64,000 bases of DNA from Nonomuraea solani (lineage in GTDB: Bacteria; Actinomycetota; Actinomycetes; Streptosporangiales; Streptosporangiaceae). The notes under the pieces were generated by a model, which had not been told where the DNA came from, ran no database searches, and was given only the letters and a program-made list of their open reading frames with translations. Shown one piece after another: positions 43,282 to 51,632 of the stretch. The stretch spans positions 124,001-188,000 of the forward strand of contig NZ_FNVT01000007.1 in assembly GCF_900108335.1 (NCBI RefSeq), read 5' to 3'. The translations under genes were made by a program, and so were the position numbers. Each line of letters begins with the position of its first letter. Position 1 is the stretch's first letter.

Positions 43282-44537
43282 ACCGTCCGGCCCCCGACCC
43301 AGACCGGCTCCTGCTCATCCGGGCCCGCCGCCGCCTCACCGTGCAGGTGGCGGGCGCGATCTCGGTCGTGCTCGCGCTCGTCGGCGTGCTGGTCTACTGC
43401 GCCATGGTGCACTCCCAGACCGGCTCGGCCCGGCGCGACCTGGCCTCCGCCGCGCAGCGCTCGCCCGTCGCCCACCCGCCGCCCTGCGTGTGGCTGTACG
43501 AGCTGCGCCCCGACGGCACCGTCCAGGGCTCCCCCGGCGCGCCGGCCGCCCTCCCCGTGCGGACGTCCCTGGCCCAGGTCGCCGCCGGGGCCGGGCCGGA
43601 GACCACGCAGGTCACGGTGGCCGGGCGCGACTACCTGATCCACACCCGGCAGCGCGGCGCCACGACGATCCAGTCCGTGATGGACCTGCGCTACCAGGCC
43701 GGCGAGCGTCAGCGGCTGCTGCGTACCCTCTTCGGGGCCGAGGTCGCCGGCCTGCTGGCCGCGCTCCTGGTCGGCCAGGTCGTCTCCCGCCACGCGATCG
43801 CGCCGCTGGGCGAGGCCCTGGCCCGCCAGCGCCGCTTCGCCGCCGACGTCAGCCACGAGCTGCGCAGCCCGCTGACCCGCCTGCACACCCGCGCCCAGCT
43901 CCTGTCGCGGCGGCTGCGCGGCGGCACCGACCCGATCCTGCTCATCGACGAGGTGGACCAGCTCGTCATCGGCACCAGGCAGCTCGGCGAGGTCGTCGAG
44001 GACCTGCTGCGCTCGGCGCAGCTCAAGCGCCTGCGCCGCCCGTTCGGGCCGGTGGACCTGGCCGTGCTGGCCACCGAGCCGGCCGTGACCGAGAACGCCA
44101 GGGCGGCGGCCCAGCGGGTGATCGTCGAGGTCCGCTGCGACGGGCCCGGCGACCACGTCGTGCGCGGCGTGGAGTCCGCGCTGCGCCGGGTGATCTCGGC
44201 GCTGCTGGACAACGCGCTCGGCCACACGGGCGCCGGCGGCCACATCTGGGTGACGCTGTCCAGCGAGCCCGGGACGGTCCAGCTCGTCGTGCGCGACGAC
44301 GGGGCCGGGCTCGACCCGGACGACACCGAGCGGCTGTTCACGCCGTTCGTGGGGGCGGGGTTCGGGCTGGGGCTGGCGCTCGTACGGGAGGTGGTGGACG
44401 GTCACAACGGCACCATCACGGTGGACGGCAGGCCGGGCGGCGGCGCGACGTTCACCGTACGCCTGCCCGCCGACCGCACCGCGCCGGCCGCCCCGGAACC
44501 CGTGCTGGAGAGGTATCAGCGCCCGCTCTCGGGGTAG
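43278..44537 (+). CDS. Sensor histidine kinase
   Basis: 419 residues from ATG 43278. Transmembrane helices at about 22-45 and 152-170 flank a roughly 105-residue extracytoplasmic sensor. There is no clear HAMP domain. HisKA box FAADVSHELRSPLTRL with H193; N, G1 and G2 boxes follow (DNALGHTGAGG, VRDDGAGLD, GFGLGLALVREVV). Partner of the overlapping response regulator. The signal is unknown. Confidence 0.94.
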   Translation: MNRPAPDPDRLLLIRARRRLTVQVAGAISVVLALVGVLVYCAMVHSQTGSARRDLASAAQRSPVAHPPPCVWLYELRPDGTVQGSPGAPAALPVRTSLAQVAAGAGPETTQVTVAGRDYLIHTRQRGATTIQSVMDLRYQAGERQRLLRTLFGAEVAGLLAALLVGQVVSRHAIAPLGEALARQRRFAADVSHELRSPLTRLHTRAQLLSRRLRGGTDPILLIDEVDQLVIGTRQLGEVVEDLLRSAQLKRLRRPFGPVDLAVLATEPAVTENARAAAQRVIVEVRCDGPGDHVVRGVESALRRVISALLDNALGHTGAGGHIWVTLSSEPGTVQLVVRDDGAGLDPDDTERLFTPFVGAGFGLGLALVREVVDGHNGTITVDGRPGGGATFTVRLPADRTAPAAPEPVLERYQRPLSG

Positions 44538-44547
44538 CCGGAAACGG

Positions 44548-46104
44548 ATGCGCATCCAGGACTGGTTCCTCACCGATGAGGAGCGGGGCAACCCGGCGAC
44601 CAAGCTCGAACCCTGGTCGTCCGGCAATGACGTGCGCCCGCTCATCCACGGCGCCACCTATTTCGCCGAGCTGAACGCCCGTCTCGACCGGCTCGGCAAG
44701 GACGACCTGCTGCTGTTCGCCGACTGGCGCGGCGACCCCGACGAGCGCCTCACCCCCGACGGCCCCGGCGTGGGCGCCGCGATGGCCGCCGCCGCCGAAC
44801 GGGGCGCCCTGGTACGCGGCCTCATCTGGCGCTCCCACCTCGACCTGCTGCGCTTCAGCTCCGCCGAGAACCGCCACCTCGGCCAGGCCATCGAGGCCGC
44901 CGGCGGCCAGGCGCTGCTGGACACCCGGACGAAGGCGGGCGGCTCGCACCACCAGAAGTTCGTCATCCTGCGCCACGACCGCGAACCGGATGAGGACGTG
45001 GCCTTCGTCGGCGGCGTCGACCTGTGCCACAGCCGCCGCGACGACGCCCGCCACGGCGGCGACCCGCAGCCGGCCCCGATGCCCTCCGTGTACGGTCCCC
45101 GGCCGCCCTGGCACGACGTCCAGGTGGCCATCCGCGGGCCCGCCGTCGCGCAGGTCGAGGAGGTCTTCTGCGAACGCTGGGAGGACCCCGCCCCCGAGAC
45201 CCGCGATCCACTGCGGCGCGTACGCGACCATTTCGGCCACCTCGACGACGCCCCTCCCCTGCCCAAGCCCGGCCCGCCGCCGCCCCGCGCGGGCCACCAC
45301 CACGTGCAACTCCTGCGCACGTACCCGGCCCGGCGCCGCGGCTACCCGTTCGCGCCGGGCGGCGAGCGCAGCATCGCCCGCGCCTACTGCAAGGTCCTGG
45401 CCCGGGCCCGCTCGCTGATCTACCTGGAGGACCAGTACCTGTGGTCCACGGAGGTCATCGAACCCTTCGCCGAGGCACTCGAACGCGAGCCGGGCCTGCG
45501 CATGGTGGTCGTCGTGCCCCGCCACCCCGACCAGGACGGCTGGCTGGCCTCCCCCGCCAGCCTGATCGGCCGCGCCGGCGCGCTGCGCCGCCTGAGCCAG
45601 GCCGGCGGCGACCGGGTGGCCATCTACGACCTGGAGAACGAGCAGGGCGTCCCCGTGTACGTCCACGCGAAGGTCTGCGTCGTGGACGACGTCTGGGCCA
45701 CGGTGGGCTCGGACAACGTCAACCTGCGCTCGTGGACGTACGACTCGGAGCTCAGCTGCGCCGTCCTGGACGAACACGAGGACCCCCGCCAACCGGCCGG
45801 CGCTCTCCGCTTCGCCCGCGACCTGCGCCTGACCCTCATGGCCGAACACCTCGACCGGCCGGCCGAACGGGTGGACGACCTGTCCGACCCGGCGGTCGCC
45901 TTCGACGCGTTCGCCCGCACCGCGGCCACCCTCGAAACCTGGCACAACTCCGGCCGCACAGGCCCCCGCCCACCCGGCCGCCTCCGCCCCCACCCCGCGC
46001 CGCACCTGTCGCACCTGCAGAAGCTGATGGCGATGCCGCTGTACCGCATCGCGGTGGACCCGGACGGCCGGCCCCGAAACATGCGCCGCTCACGCGCGTT
46101 CTGA
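44548..46104 (+). CDS. Phospholipase D-like protein
   Basis: 518 residues from ATG 44548, 10 bases after the kinase stop. Two HKD regions: the second, VHAKVCVVDDVWATVGSDN, is canonical (HxKxxxxD followed by GSDN). The first, HHQKFVILRHDREPDED, has Arg where the aspartate is expected, with Asp two residues further on. GGVDLC and EDQYLW are further PLD family signs. No signal peptide, so likely intracellular or membrane-associated. It could be a phospholipase, transphosphatidylase or nuclease. Confidence 0.85.
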   Translation: MRIQDWFLTDEERGNPATKLEPWSSGNDVRPLIHGATYFAELNARLDRLGKDDLLLFADWRGDPDERLTPDGPGVGAAMAAAAERGALVRGLIWRSHLDLLRFSSAENRHLGQAIEAAGGQALLDTRTKAGGSHHQKFVILRHDREPDEDVAFVGGVDLCHSRRDDARHGGDPQPAPMPSVYGPRPPWHDVQVAIRGPAVAQVEEVFCERWEDPAPETRDPLRRVRDHFGHLDDAPPLPKPGPPPPRAGHHHVQLLRTYPARRRGYPFAPGGERSIARAYCKVLARARSLIYLEDQYLWSTEVIEPFAEALEREPGLRMVVVVPRHPDQDGWLASPASLIGRAGALRRLSQAGGDRVAIYDLENEQGVPVYVHAKVCVVDDVWATVGSDNVNLRSWTYDSELSCAVLDEHEDPRQPAGALRFARDLRLTLMAEHLDRPAERVDDLSDPAVAFDAFARTAATLETWHNSGRTGPRPPGRLRPHPAPHLSHLQKLMAMPLYRIAVDPDGRPRNMRRSRAF

Positions 46105-46155
46105 CCCGGAACGCGAAAAGGGCCACCTCCCGTGATGGGAAGCGACCCTTGAGCG

Positions 46156-46230
46156 TGGTGGGCGATACTGGGATCGAACCAGTGACCTCTTCGGTGTGAA
46201 CGAAGCGCTCTCCCCCTGAGCTAATCGCCC
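46156..46230 (-). tRNA. tRNA-Val (anticodon CAC)
   Basis: Seven-pair acceptor stem GGGCGAT/ATCGCCC, D arm GCTC-GAGC, anticodon stem CTTCG/CGAAG with loop TTCACAC, T loop GGTTCGATCCC, and encoded CCA end at 46156-46158. Confidence 0.96.
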
Positions 46231-46696
46231 GCCCTGCCGGTGCCTTGCGGTGCCGACGTGGAAAACCATACCGCACTCTGGCACCTGATGGCGAAGCGGA
46301 AACCGGTGGGGACGATCAAGGGGCCGGGGCTGGGCGGGAGGGCGGTCAGAGGGATTCGGGTGAAACGCGGCGGTTGCCCATCGGCGTGGCGGGCGTGTGT
46401 CATACCATCGTCGTGTCCCGGAAGGCATCGGCCGCGATCTTTGGCGAAAAACGTTCATGGTCGGCGCGGACGGGGAAGGGCTCCACCGCACGCAAAACCC
46501 TTGTAAATACGACCCGATTGATGCCGTTTAGCCTGGTAGATGCCTAAATGTCCAGCTGTGATGTGCGTTACAGAAGGCCCTAGAAGCGGAATCTTTCCTA
46601 CAGGTTTCTTCGTTCCGCGTCATAGCTCAGGACGAAGTCCGTCAGAGCAGTGAAAGCCCCGAAGAGGGGACCTACGACGAAAAGGTTTGGCTGACG
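46231..46696. other. Long non-coding region upstream of ssgB
   Basis: 466 bases with no convincing reading frame, AT-richer toward 46440-46640. It holds the upstream region of tRNA-Val on the minus strand, a WhiG-like promoter at 46504-46530, and a small CCCC-GAAGA-GGGG hairpin at 46657-46669 just before ssgB. A leader of roughly 155 bases is implied if that promoter is used. Confidence 0.6.
46504..46530 (+). promoter_or_regulatory. WhiG/FliA-type sigma promoter for ssgB
   Basis: TAAA, exactly 15 bases, then GCCGTTTA; the published WhiG consensus is TAAA-N15-GCCGATAA. All four -35 bases and six of eight -10 bases match. It lies about 165 bases before the ssgB start. Confidence 0.5.
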
Positions 46697-47113
46697 ATGA
46701 ACAGCACCACCGTCTCCGCCGAGCTTGGCCTTCGGCTAGTGGTCCCCGACCGTACTACCGTCCCCCTGCTCGCCGGACTGAGCTACACAGCCGACGATCC
46801 GTACGCCATCCGCATGGCCTTCCACGTAGGGAACGACGAGCCGGTCGAGTGGATCTTTGCTCGCGAACTGCTGACCGTAGGGATCGTACGACGTGTCGGC
46901 GACGGCGACGTGCAGGTGTGGCCCGCACGCGCCGACGGCGAACGCACGCTGCACATCAGCCTTACGTCGCCGTTCGGGCAGGCGCTCTTCGAAGTACCGC
47001 TGGCCCCGCTCACCGAGTTCCTCCATCGCACCTATGAGAAGGTGCCGGCGGGGCGGGAAACCGACTACATGGATCTGGACGCCGAGCTGACCAACATGCT
47101 CTGGCCCTCCTGA
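46697..47113 (+). CDS. ssgB: SsgA-family sporulation/cell-division regulator, SsgB-like
   Basis: 138 residues from ATG 46697. It matches the SsgB pattern across its length: VSAELGLRLVVPDRT, GLSYTADDPYAIRMAFHVG, VEWIFARELL, GDGDVQVWPAR and the C-terminal DLDAELTNML. SsgB places the division site in sporulation by recruiting FtsZ at the membrane; it is a soluble trimer in known cases. A WhiG-type promoter upstream fits developmental control. Terminated by a nearby hairpin. Confidence 0.93.
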   Translation: MNSTTVSAELGLRLVVPDRTTVPLLAGLSYTADDPYAIRMAFHVGNDEPVEWIFARELLTVGIVRRVGDGDVQVWPARADGERTLHISLTSPFGQALFEVPLAPLTEFLHRTYEKVPAGRETDYMDLDAELTNMLWPS

Positions 47114-47126
47114 ACGAGGGTCACCA

Positions 47127-47156
47127 CCGTCCGGCACGCTCCCCTGAGCCGGACGG
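47127..47156 (+). terminator. Hairpin after ssgB
   Basis: CCGTCCGGC and GCCGGACGG, nine pairs with a 12-base loop, starting 14 bases past the stop; no T tract. Confidence 0.6.
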
Positions 47157-47180
47157 ATGGATGGATCGTAGGGTCTGCGT

Positions 47181-48109
47181 GTGAAGATCCTTACCGTAGA
47201 TGGTCATTGGCCCGAACACGGAATGATCGTCGTCAGGGACACCTGGGGCGTGGATCCGGCGTCCCGGTCGGTGCCTGGCCTGCCCCTGCTCGGCGAGTTC
47301 GACGTTCCGGTCCAGTCCAGTCCTGCGGGACGATCGCCAAGGCGGGCGCCGGCTCGCGGTGCGCCCGCGCAACGGTCCGCCGCCCCAAGACGGCGATGAC
47401 TGGCATGACGTCGTCGAGACCTCCTATCACTCCGCCACCGGCTCGGTCGTCCTGACCACCTTGATGAGCGGTGATCGCCAAGAGGACCGCCCGCCCCAGA
47501 TCGGCCCGCCGGGGTTCTACCGGGTCCGGGTCTCCTGTCGAAGGACACCGCCGGAGATTCCCGGCCTCGCGGCCTCCGAGGGTGATGTGTGGCGGATGCA
47601 GTTCTGGGGAGGATCGCCCGAGCCTCCTCGATGGCAGGCCAGGAGCCGGCCCGCGGGCACCGGCTGGGACGTCGTTCTCGGGCGCCCTGGTTATGAGGTG
47701 CTGTACGGCGTCGGCGGTGGGTGGTGCGGCCACCGAGGAGCAGGTCGCGGCCGCCTATCAGCCGTGGTCCAGCGGCTCCGGGCCCTGGGATGCCGCGCTC
47801 TCCGTCGAGCTGCCGGAGTACGCCGTAAAGCTCGGGGTGCCCGCGCCTGCCACGCGCCGTGAGCTGCTCCGGCTGCTGGTGGCGGCGGGGCTGGTGACCA
47901 CCGACGGCGAGACCCGCTATCGGGTCGTCGAGACGCCGCCGCGCGCCGAGGACGTGCTGCGCCTGCCGGCCGGGCAGAGCGCCACCATCCGGGGTCAGGA
48001 CGCGCACCGCCGCTACGCCCCCTTCGCCGCCGATCTGTGGACCATGGGCCGGGCCGCCGCAGCCACCGCTGAAGCATGGGCAGGCGGCGATCCCTCAGGC
48101 GGGCAGTGA
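47181..48109 (+). pseudogene. Unknown gene broken by two +1 frameshifts
   Basis: Coding character passes through three frames in order. Frame A runs from GTG 47181 (MKILTVDGHWPEHGMIVVRD) to about 47326. Frame B runs from there to about 47715 (DWHDVVETSYHSATGSVVLT, GFYRVRVSC, GDVWRMQFW). Frame C runs to the stop at 48109 (ATEEQVAAAYQPW, then a winged-helix-like TRRELLRLLVAAGLVTTDGE). The switches fall in the repeat GTCCAGTCCAGTCC (47313-47326) and a G-rich run near 47711-47722. Rejoined it would be about 308 residues. No family is recognised. Either a true pseudogene or two sequencing errors; no slippery-site signal supports programmed shifting. Confidence 0.7.
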
Positions 48110-48766
48110 CTCCAGGACCTTTCGCATGCGGCCGATCTCGATGCTCTGCCCCGAGTACACGTCCTTGGCCATCATCCGCATCCGCCGATCACGCCCGTCC
48201 GCCAGCTCCTCGCCCGCCATCTTCACCGCCCCCTCATGGTGCCGGGTCATCAGTTGCAGGAACAGCCGGTCGAACGCGCCGCCCTTGGCCGCGCGCAGCG
48301 CGTTGAGCTGCTCCTGGGTCGCCATCCCGTACGCGGCCGCCTGCTGGTGCCCGTGGCCGGCGGGGACGGAGCGGCCCAGTTCGGACAGCCAGCCGGTCAT
48401 GGCCTTGATCTCCGGCGTCTGGGCGGCGGTGATCGAGCGGGCGATGGCGAGGGTGCCGGGCGTGGTGGTGCGCTCGTTCACCAGGGAGGTCATCTCCAGG
48501 GCCTGGCGGTGATGCGGGATCATGCCCTCCGCGAACCGCACGTCGGCGGCCACCGTCGGCGAGGGCGTCGGCCCGACCCGCTGCCCGGGCGTCGCCGTAC
48601 GGGCGGCCGCGCCGGGCTTGCCGGGCAGGATGACGGGCGCATCCGTACCTACTGGTGACGGCCCCGACGGCACCCTCTGGTCCGGCGAACAACCCGCAAG
48701 GGCAAATGTCGCCAATACTGTGATGATTACCGTACGCGGCCGCGAACCTGCTGACATAGCTTCCAT
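48095..48766 (-). CDS. DUF305 lipoprotein
   Basis: 223 residues from ATG 48766 (ATG 48757 also possible). Signal peptide with lipobox LAGC, lipidated cysteine C26. The DUF305 domain shows the paired histidine motifs MIPHHRQALEM and MTRHHEGAVKMA, thought to bind metal. The role is unknown, although copper or metal handling is often proposed. It diverges from the LVIVD lipoprotein across 29 bases, a pairing that suggests joint function at the cell surface. Confidence 0.9.
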   Translation of the reverse strand: MEAMSAGSRPRTVIITVLATFALAGCSPDQRVPSGPSPVGTDAPVILPGKPGAAARTATPGQRVGPTPSPTVAADVRFAEGMIPHHRQALEMTSLVNERTTTPGTLAIARSITAAQTPEIKAMTGWLSELGRSVPAGHGHQQAAAYGMATQEQLNALRAAKGGAFDRLFLQLMTRHHEGAVKMAGEELADGRDRRMRMMAKDVYSGQSIEIGRMRKVLESLPA

Positions 48767-48795
48767 AGTGAGCTACGAGACAAAGGGGATGCGCG

Positions 48796-50178
48796 TTGAT
48801 CTCTGCCAAGTTGCGCGGAGCGTTGTTGTGTACGGTGATGCTGCTGGCATCCGCATGTGCCGCGGGCCCGCAGGTCACCGGGGCTCCGACGCCCCCCACC
48901 ACCACGCAGGAGACCAGCGCTCCAGCCAGTAAGCCCGCCCAGACGGGCAACGTCATGATGAGCGGCAACATCAAGCAGGTCGCCAGCATGCCGCGGACCG
49001 CCCCCCTCAACGGGGAGGACGACATCAACACCGACCTGGCGTTCCAGGGGGATTACGCCTACGTCGGCAACTTCGGCGGCTTCACGGTCTACGACATCAG
49101 CGAGCCGGCGAAGCCCGAGATCGTCAGCCAGGTCTCCTGCCCGGCGCAGCAGAACGACGTCACCGTCTACCAGAACCTGCTGATCCTGTCGATCGACGAG
49201 CCGCGCGGCGGCCCGGAGTGCGACTCCAAGGACGGCCCCCGCGCCTGGGAGGGCCTGCGGATCTTCGACATCACCGACAAGAAGAGCCCGCAGTACGTCG
49301 GCGCCGTCAAGACCGAGTGCGGCTCCCACACGCACACGATGGTGCCCAACGGCGAGAGCCTGTACGTGTACGTCTCCTCCCCCGGCCCCGAGCCCGAGTC
49401 GGAGACCTGCCCGCCGCCGCACGAGCTCATCCAGATCGTCGAGGTCCCGCTGAAGGCGCCGCAGTCGGCCAAGATCGTCGCCAAGCCCGACATCTTCCCG
49501 GAGCGGCAGCACTCCGATCTCGCCTCGGGCTGCCACGACATCACCGCCTACCCGGAGAAGAAGCTGGCCGCGGCCGCCTGCTTCGGCGACGGCGTGCTGC
49601 TCGACATCTCCGACCCGGTCAGCCCGAAGGTGCTGCAGCAACTGACGGACACCGAGAACTTCCAGATCTGGCACTCGGCGACGTTCAACAACGACGGGAC
49701 GAAGGTCGTGTTCAGCGACGAGCTGGGCGGCGGCGGCCAGGCCACCTGTGACCGCAACACACCGCCCACCAAGGGCGCGAACGCCGTCTACGACCTGGTG
49801 GGCGGCAAGCTGGAGCGGCGCGGCTACTTCAAGATCCCGAGGGAGCAGCAGGAGAACGAGAACTGCGTGGCCCACAACGGCTCCCTGATCCCGGTTCCGG
49901 ACAAGGACATCATGGTGCAGTCGTGGTACCAGGGCGGCGTGTCGGTCTGGGACTTCACCGACTCCTCCAGCCCGAAGGAGATCGGCTTCTTCGAGCGCGG
50001 CCCGCACCCCGAGCCCGCCATCGCCGGTTCCTGGTCGGCCTACTACTACAACGGCTACATCTACTCCAGCGACATCATGGAGGGCCTGGACGTCCTGGAG
50101 ATCAACGACCCGCTGACCGACCCGGCCAAGAAGGTCAAGATGGACGACTTCAACGTCCAGACCCAGAAGTCGTACTAG
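48796..50178 (+). CDS. LVIVD-repeat beta-propeller lipoprotein
   Basis: 460 residues from TTG 48796 with AAAGGGGA upstream. The signal peptide ends in a LASAC lipobox (C21). Repeats of the type YVGNFGGFTVYDISEPAKPEI, LRIFDITDKKSPQYVG, VLLDISDPVSPKVL and VSVWDFTDSSSPKEIG form a surface propeller; the whole reads as an LVIVD-repeat protein with no known enzymatic function. Divergent from the DUF305 gene, with which it may share a promoter. The 3' end overlaps the convergent gene by four bases. Confidence 0.9.
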   Translation: MISAKLRGALLCTVMLLASACAAGPQVTGAPTPPTTTQETSAPASKPAQTGNVMMSGNIKQVASMPRTAPLNGEDDINTDLAFQGDYAYVGNFGGFTVYDISEPAKPEIVSQVSCPAQQNDVTVYQNLLILSIDEPRGGPECDSKDGPRAWEGLRIFDITDKKSPQYVGAVKTECGSHTHTMVPNGESLYVYVSSPGPEPESETCPPPHELIQIVEVPLKAPQSAKIVAKPDIFPERQHSDLASGCHDITAYPEKKLAAAACFGDGVLLDISDPVSPKVLQQLTDTENFQIWHSATFNNDGTKVVFSDELGGGGQATCDRNTPPTKGANAVYDLVGGKLERRGYFKIPREQQENENCVAHNGSLIPVPDKDIMVQSWYQGGVSVWDFTDSSSPKEIGFFERGPHPEPAIAGSWSAYYYNGYIYSSDIMEGLDVLEINDPLTDPAKKVKMDDFNVQTQKSY

Positions 50179-50678
50179 AAGCACTCCGCCGACCGCGCCG
50201 CCGCCCTCGCGACGGCGGCGCCGTCGAGTGGGATGGCCTCGGGCCCGATTCCGGCCCAGAGCCATTCCACGGTCAGCAGGAAATCCTCCGGCGGCGGCAG
50301 CGGAGACAGCCACAAGGGCATCTCGTACAGCGTGTACGCGCCGTCGCCGCGCACCCCTCCGGGAAACCAGGACAGGCTCGGCGGCGCGCAATGGCGGTCG
50401 TCGTCGGAGGCGGCCTCGCTGCCGTCCGGATAACGCACCGTGACGTGCAAGGACGTGCTCTCCTCGCCGGAGAGGGCGGAGTCGAGGCGTAGCGCGAGGC
50501 CGCGGGGGGCCATGGCGTTGCGTACGACGACGTCCAGGCGCACGAGGCAGCCGACGTCGTACACCTGGAGCATCGGCAGCAGGACGGCGAGCGCCGGAGT
50601 ACGGGCGAGCACCCGCTCCAGAGTGACGATCGCGCCCATTCTTGAAATCGGCGGCACCGGGCCGCCATCCCCACTCAT
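50175..50678 (-). CDS. Hypothetical protein
   Basis: 167 residues from ATG 50678; a TTG four codons upstream is in frame. No family recognised with confidence. Strand-like segments (CLVRLDVVVRNAM, LALRLDSAL, TSLHVTVRYPDG) and PLWLSPLPPPEDFLLTVEWLW suggest a beta-sandwich such as those found beside effector-immunity or stress genes. No signal or membrane segment. Codon use is normal for the window. Confidence 0.65.
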   Translation of the reverse strand: MSGDGGPVPPISRMGAIVTLERVLARTPALAVLLPMLQVYDVGCLVRLDVVVRNAMAPRGLALRLDSALSGEESTSLHVTVRYPDGSEAASDDDRHCAPPSLSWFPGGVRGDGAYTLYEMPLWLSPLPPPEDFLLTVEWLWAGIGPEAIPLDGAAVARAAARSAECF

Positions 50679-50764
50679 GATCGATCCCAAGCTGGCTCGG
50701 AGGCTGTTTGCCGCGAAGCGTAACCCCGGTTGCGCGGGCCTGGAGCCGAACGCCGGAAATATGG

Positions 50765-50792
50765 GCCCCGCCGGGACGAAAGAGGGCGGGGC
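50765..50792 (-). terminator. Hairpin downstream of pabC
   Basis: GCCCCGCC and GGCGGGGC, eight pairs with a 12-base loop, starting 10 bases past the pabC stop. Confidence 0.55.
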
Positions 50793-50801
50793 CGCGCGGG
50801 G

Positions 50802-51632
50802 TCAGGGGTTCAGGTCGGCGGCGGAACGCTCGGCGAAGATCCGCATGGCCTTGGCGGTGATGGGGCCGGGAGCGACCGGGAGCTCGGTGTCGTCGACCAG
50901 CCTGATCGGCTGGACGTCGCGGGTGGTGGAGGTGAGGAACGCCTCCTCGGCCTCGTAGAGGGCGCTCAGCGGCACGTCGGTCTCGTCGCCGCCGCACCAT
51001 TCGAGCACCAGCGCCCGGGTGACGCCGGCCAGGCAGCCGGACTCCAGCGTGGGGGTGAGCAGGCGGCCGTCGTGGACGATGAAGATGTTGGAGCCGGTGC
51101 CCTCGCACAGGTTGCCGGCCAGGTTGCCGAAGATCGCCTCGCCGCCGCCGCGCTTCTTGGCGTGCAGCAGGGCCTTGGCGTTGTCGCCGTACGAGGTGCT
51201 CTTGACCCCGGACAGGGCGCCGCGCTCGTTGCGCGGCCACGGCACGACGGCCACGTTGGCGGTCGCGGGGAACGGCTTCTGCTCGTCCACGATGACGACG
51301 GAGGTGGTGCCCTGGTCGCCGCGGTCGGAGCCGAGCGGGCCCGGGCCGCTGGTGTAGGTGACGCGGATGCGGCCGAGCGGCCAGGTGGGCGCGACCTCCA
51401 GGATCTTCGCGACGCCGTCCGCGATGGCGTCGACGTCGGGCTCGGGCAGGTCCATGCGCTGGGCCGAGAGGGTGAGCCGGTCGAGGTGGCGGGTGAGCGC
51501 GAACGACGTGCCGTTCACGATCTTGATGGTCTCGAAGACGCCGTCACCGACCATGAGCCCGTGGTCGAACACCGAGACGGTGGCCTGCGCGGGGTCGATC
51601 AGCTCCCCGTTGACCCAGACAGGGATGTTCAT
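50802..51632 (-). CDS. pabC: Aminodeoxychorismate lyase-like class IV PLP enzyme
   Basis: 276 residues; ATG 51632 directly abuts the pabB TGA, with GGAGGA inside the pabB end as ribosome site. It should eliminate pyruvate from aminodeoxychorismate to give p-aminobenzoate for folate. Features: VFDHGLMVGDGVFETIKI, RHLDRL, catalytic lysine in SGVKSTSY, and CEGTGSNIFIV. The same fold includes D-amino-acid and branched-chain transaminases, but coupling to pabB settles the role. Confidence 0.88.
   Translation of the reverse strand: MNIPVWVNGELIDPAQATVSVFDHGLMVGDGVFETIKIVNGTSFALTRHLDRLTLSAQRMDLPEPDVDAIADGVAKILEVAPTWPLGRIRVTYTSGPGPLGSDRGDQGTTSVVIVDEQKPFPATANVAVVPWPRNERGALSGVKSTSYGDNAKALLHAKKRGGGEAIFGNLAGNLCEGTGSNIFIVHDGRLLTPTLESGCLAGVTRALVLEWCGGDETDVPLSALYEAEEAFLTSTTRDVQPIRLVDDTELPVAPGPITAKAMRIFAERSAADLNP

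Noticed and set aside
46240..46547. Small + strand reading frames between tRNA-Val and ssgB
   Set aside because: No ribosome site, several overlapping frames with no coding bias, and the stretch is better explained as a control region.
47300..47730. Programmed ribosomal frameshifting in the broken gene
   Set aside because: Two shifts in the same direction without a slippery heptamer or a clear stimulatory structure fit mutation or sequencing error better.
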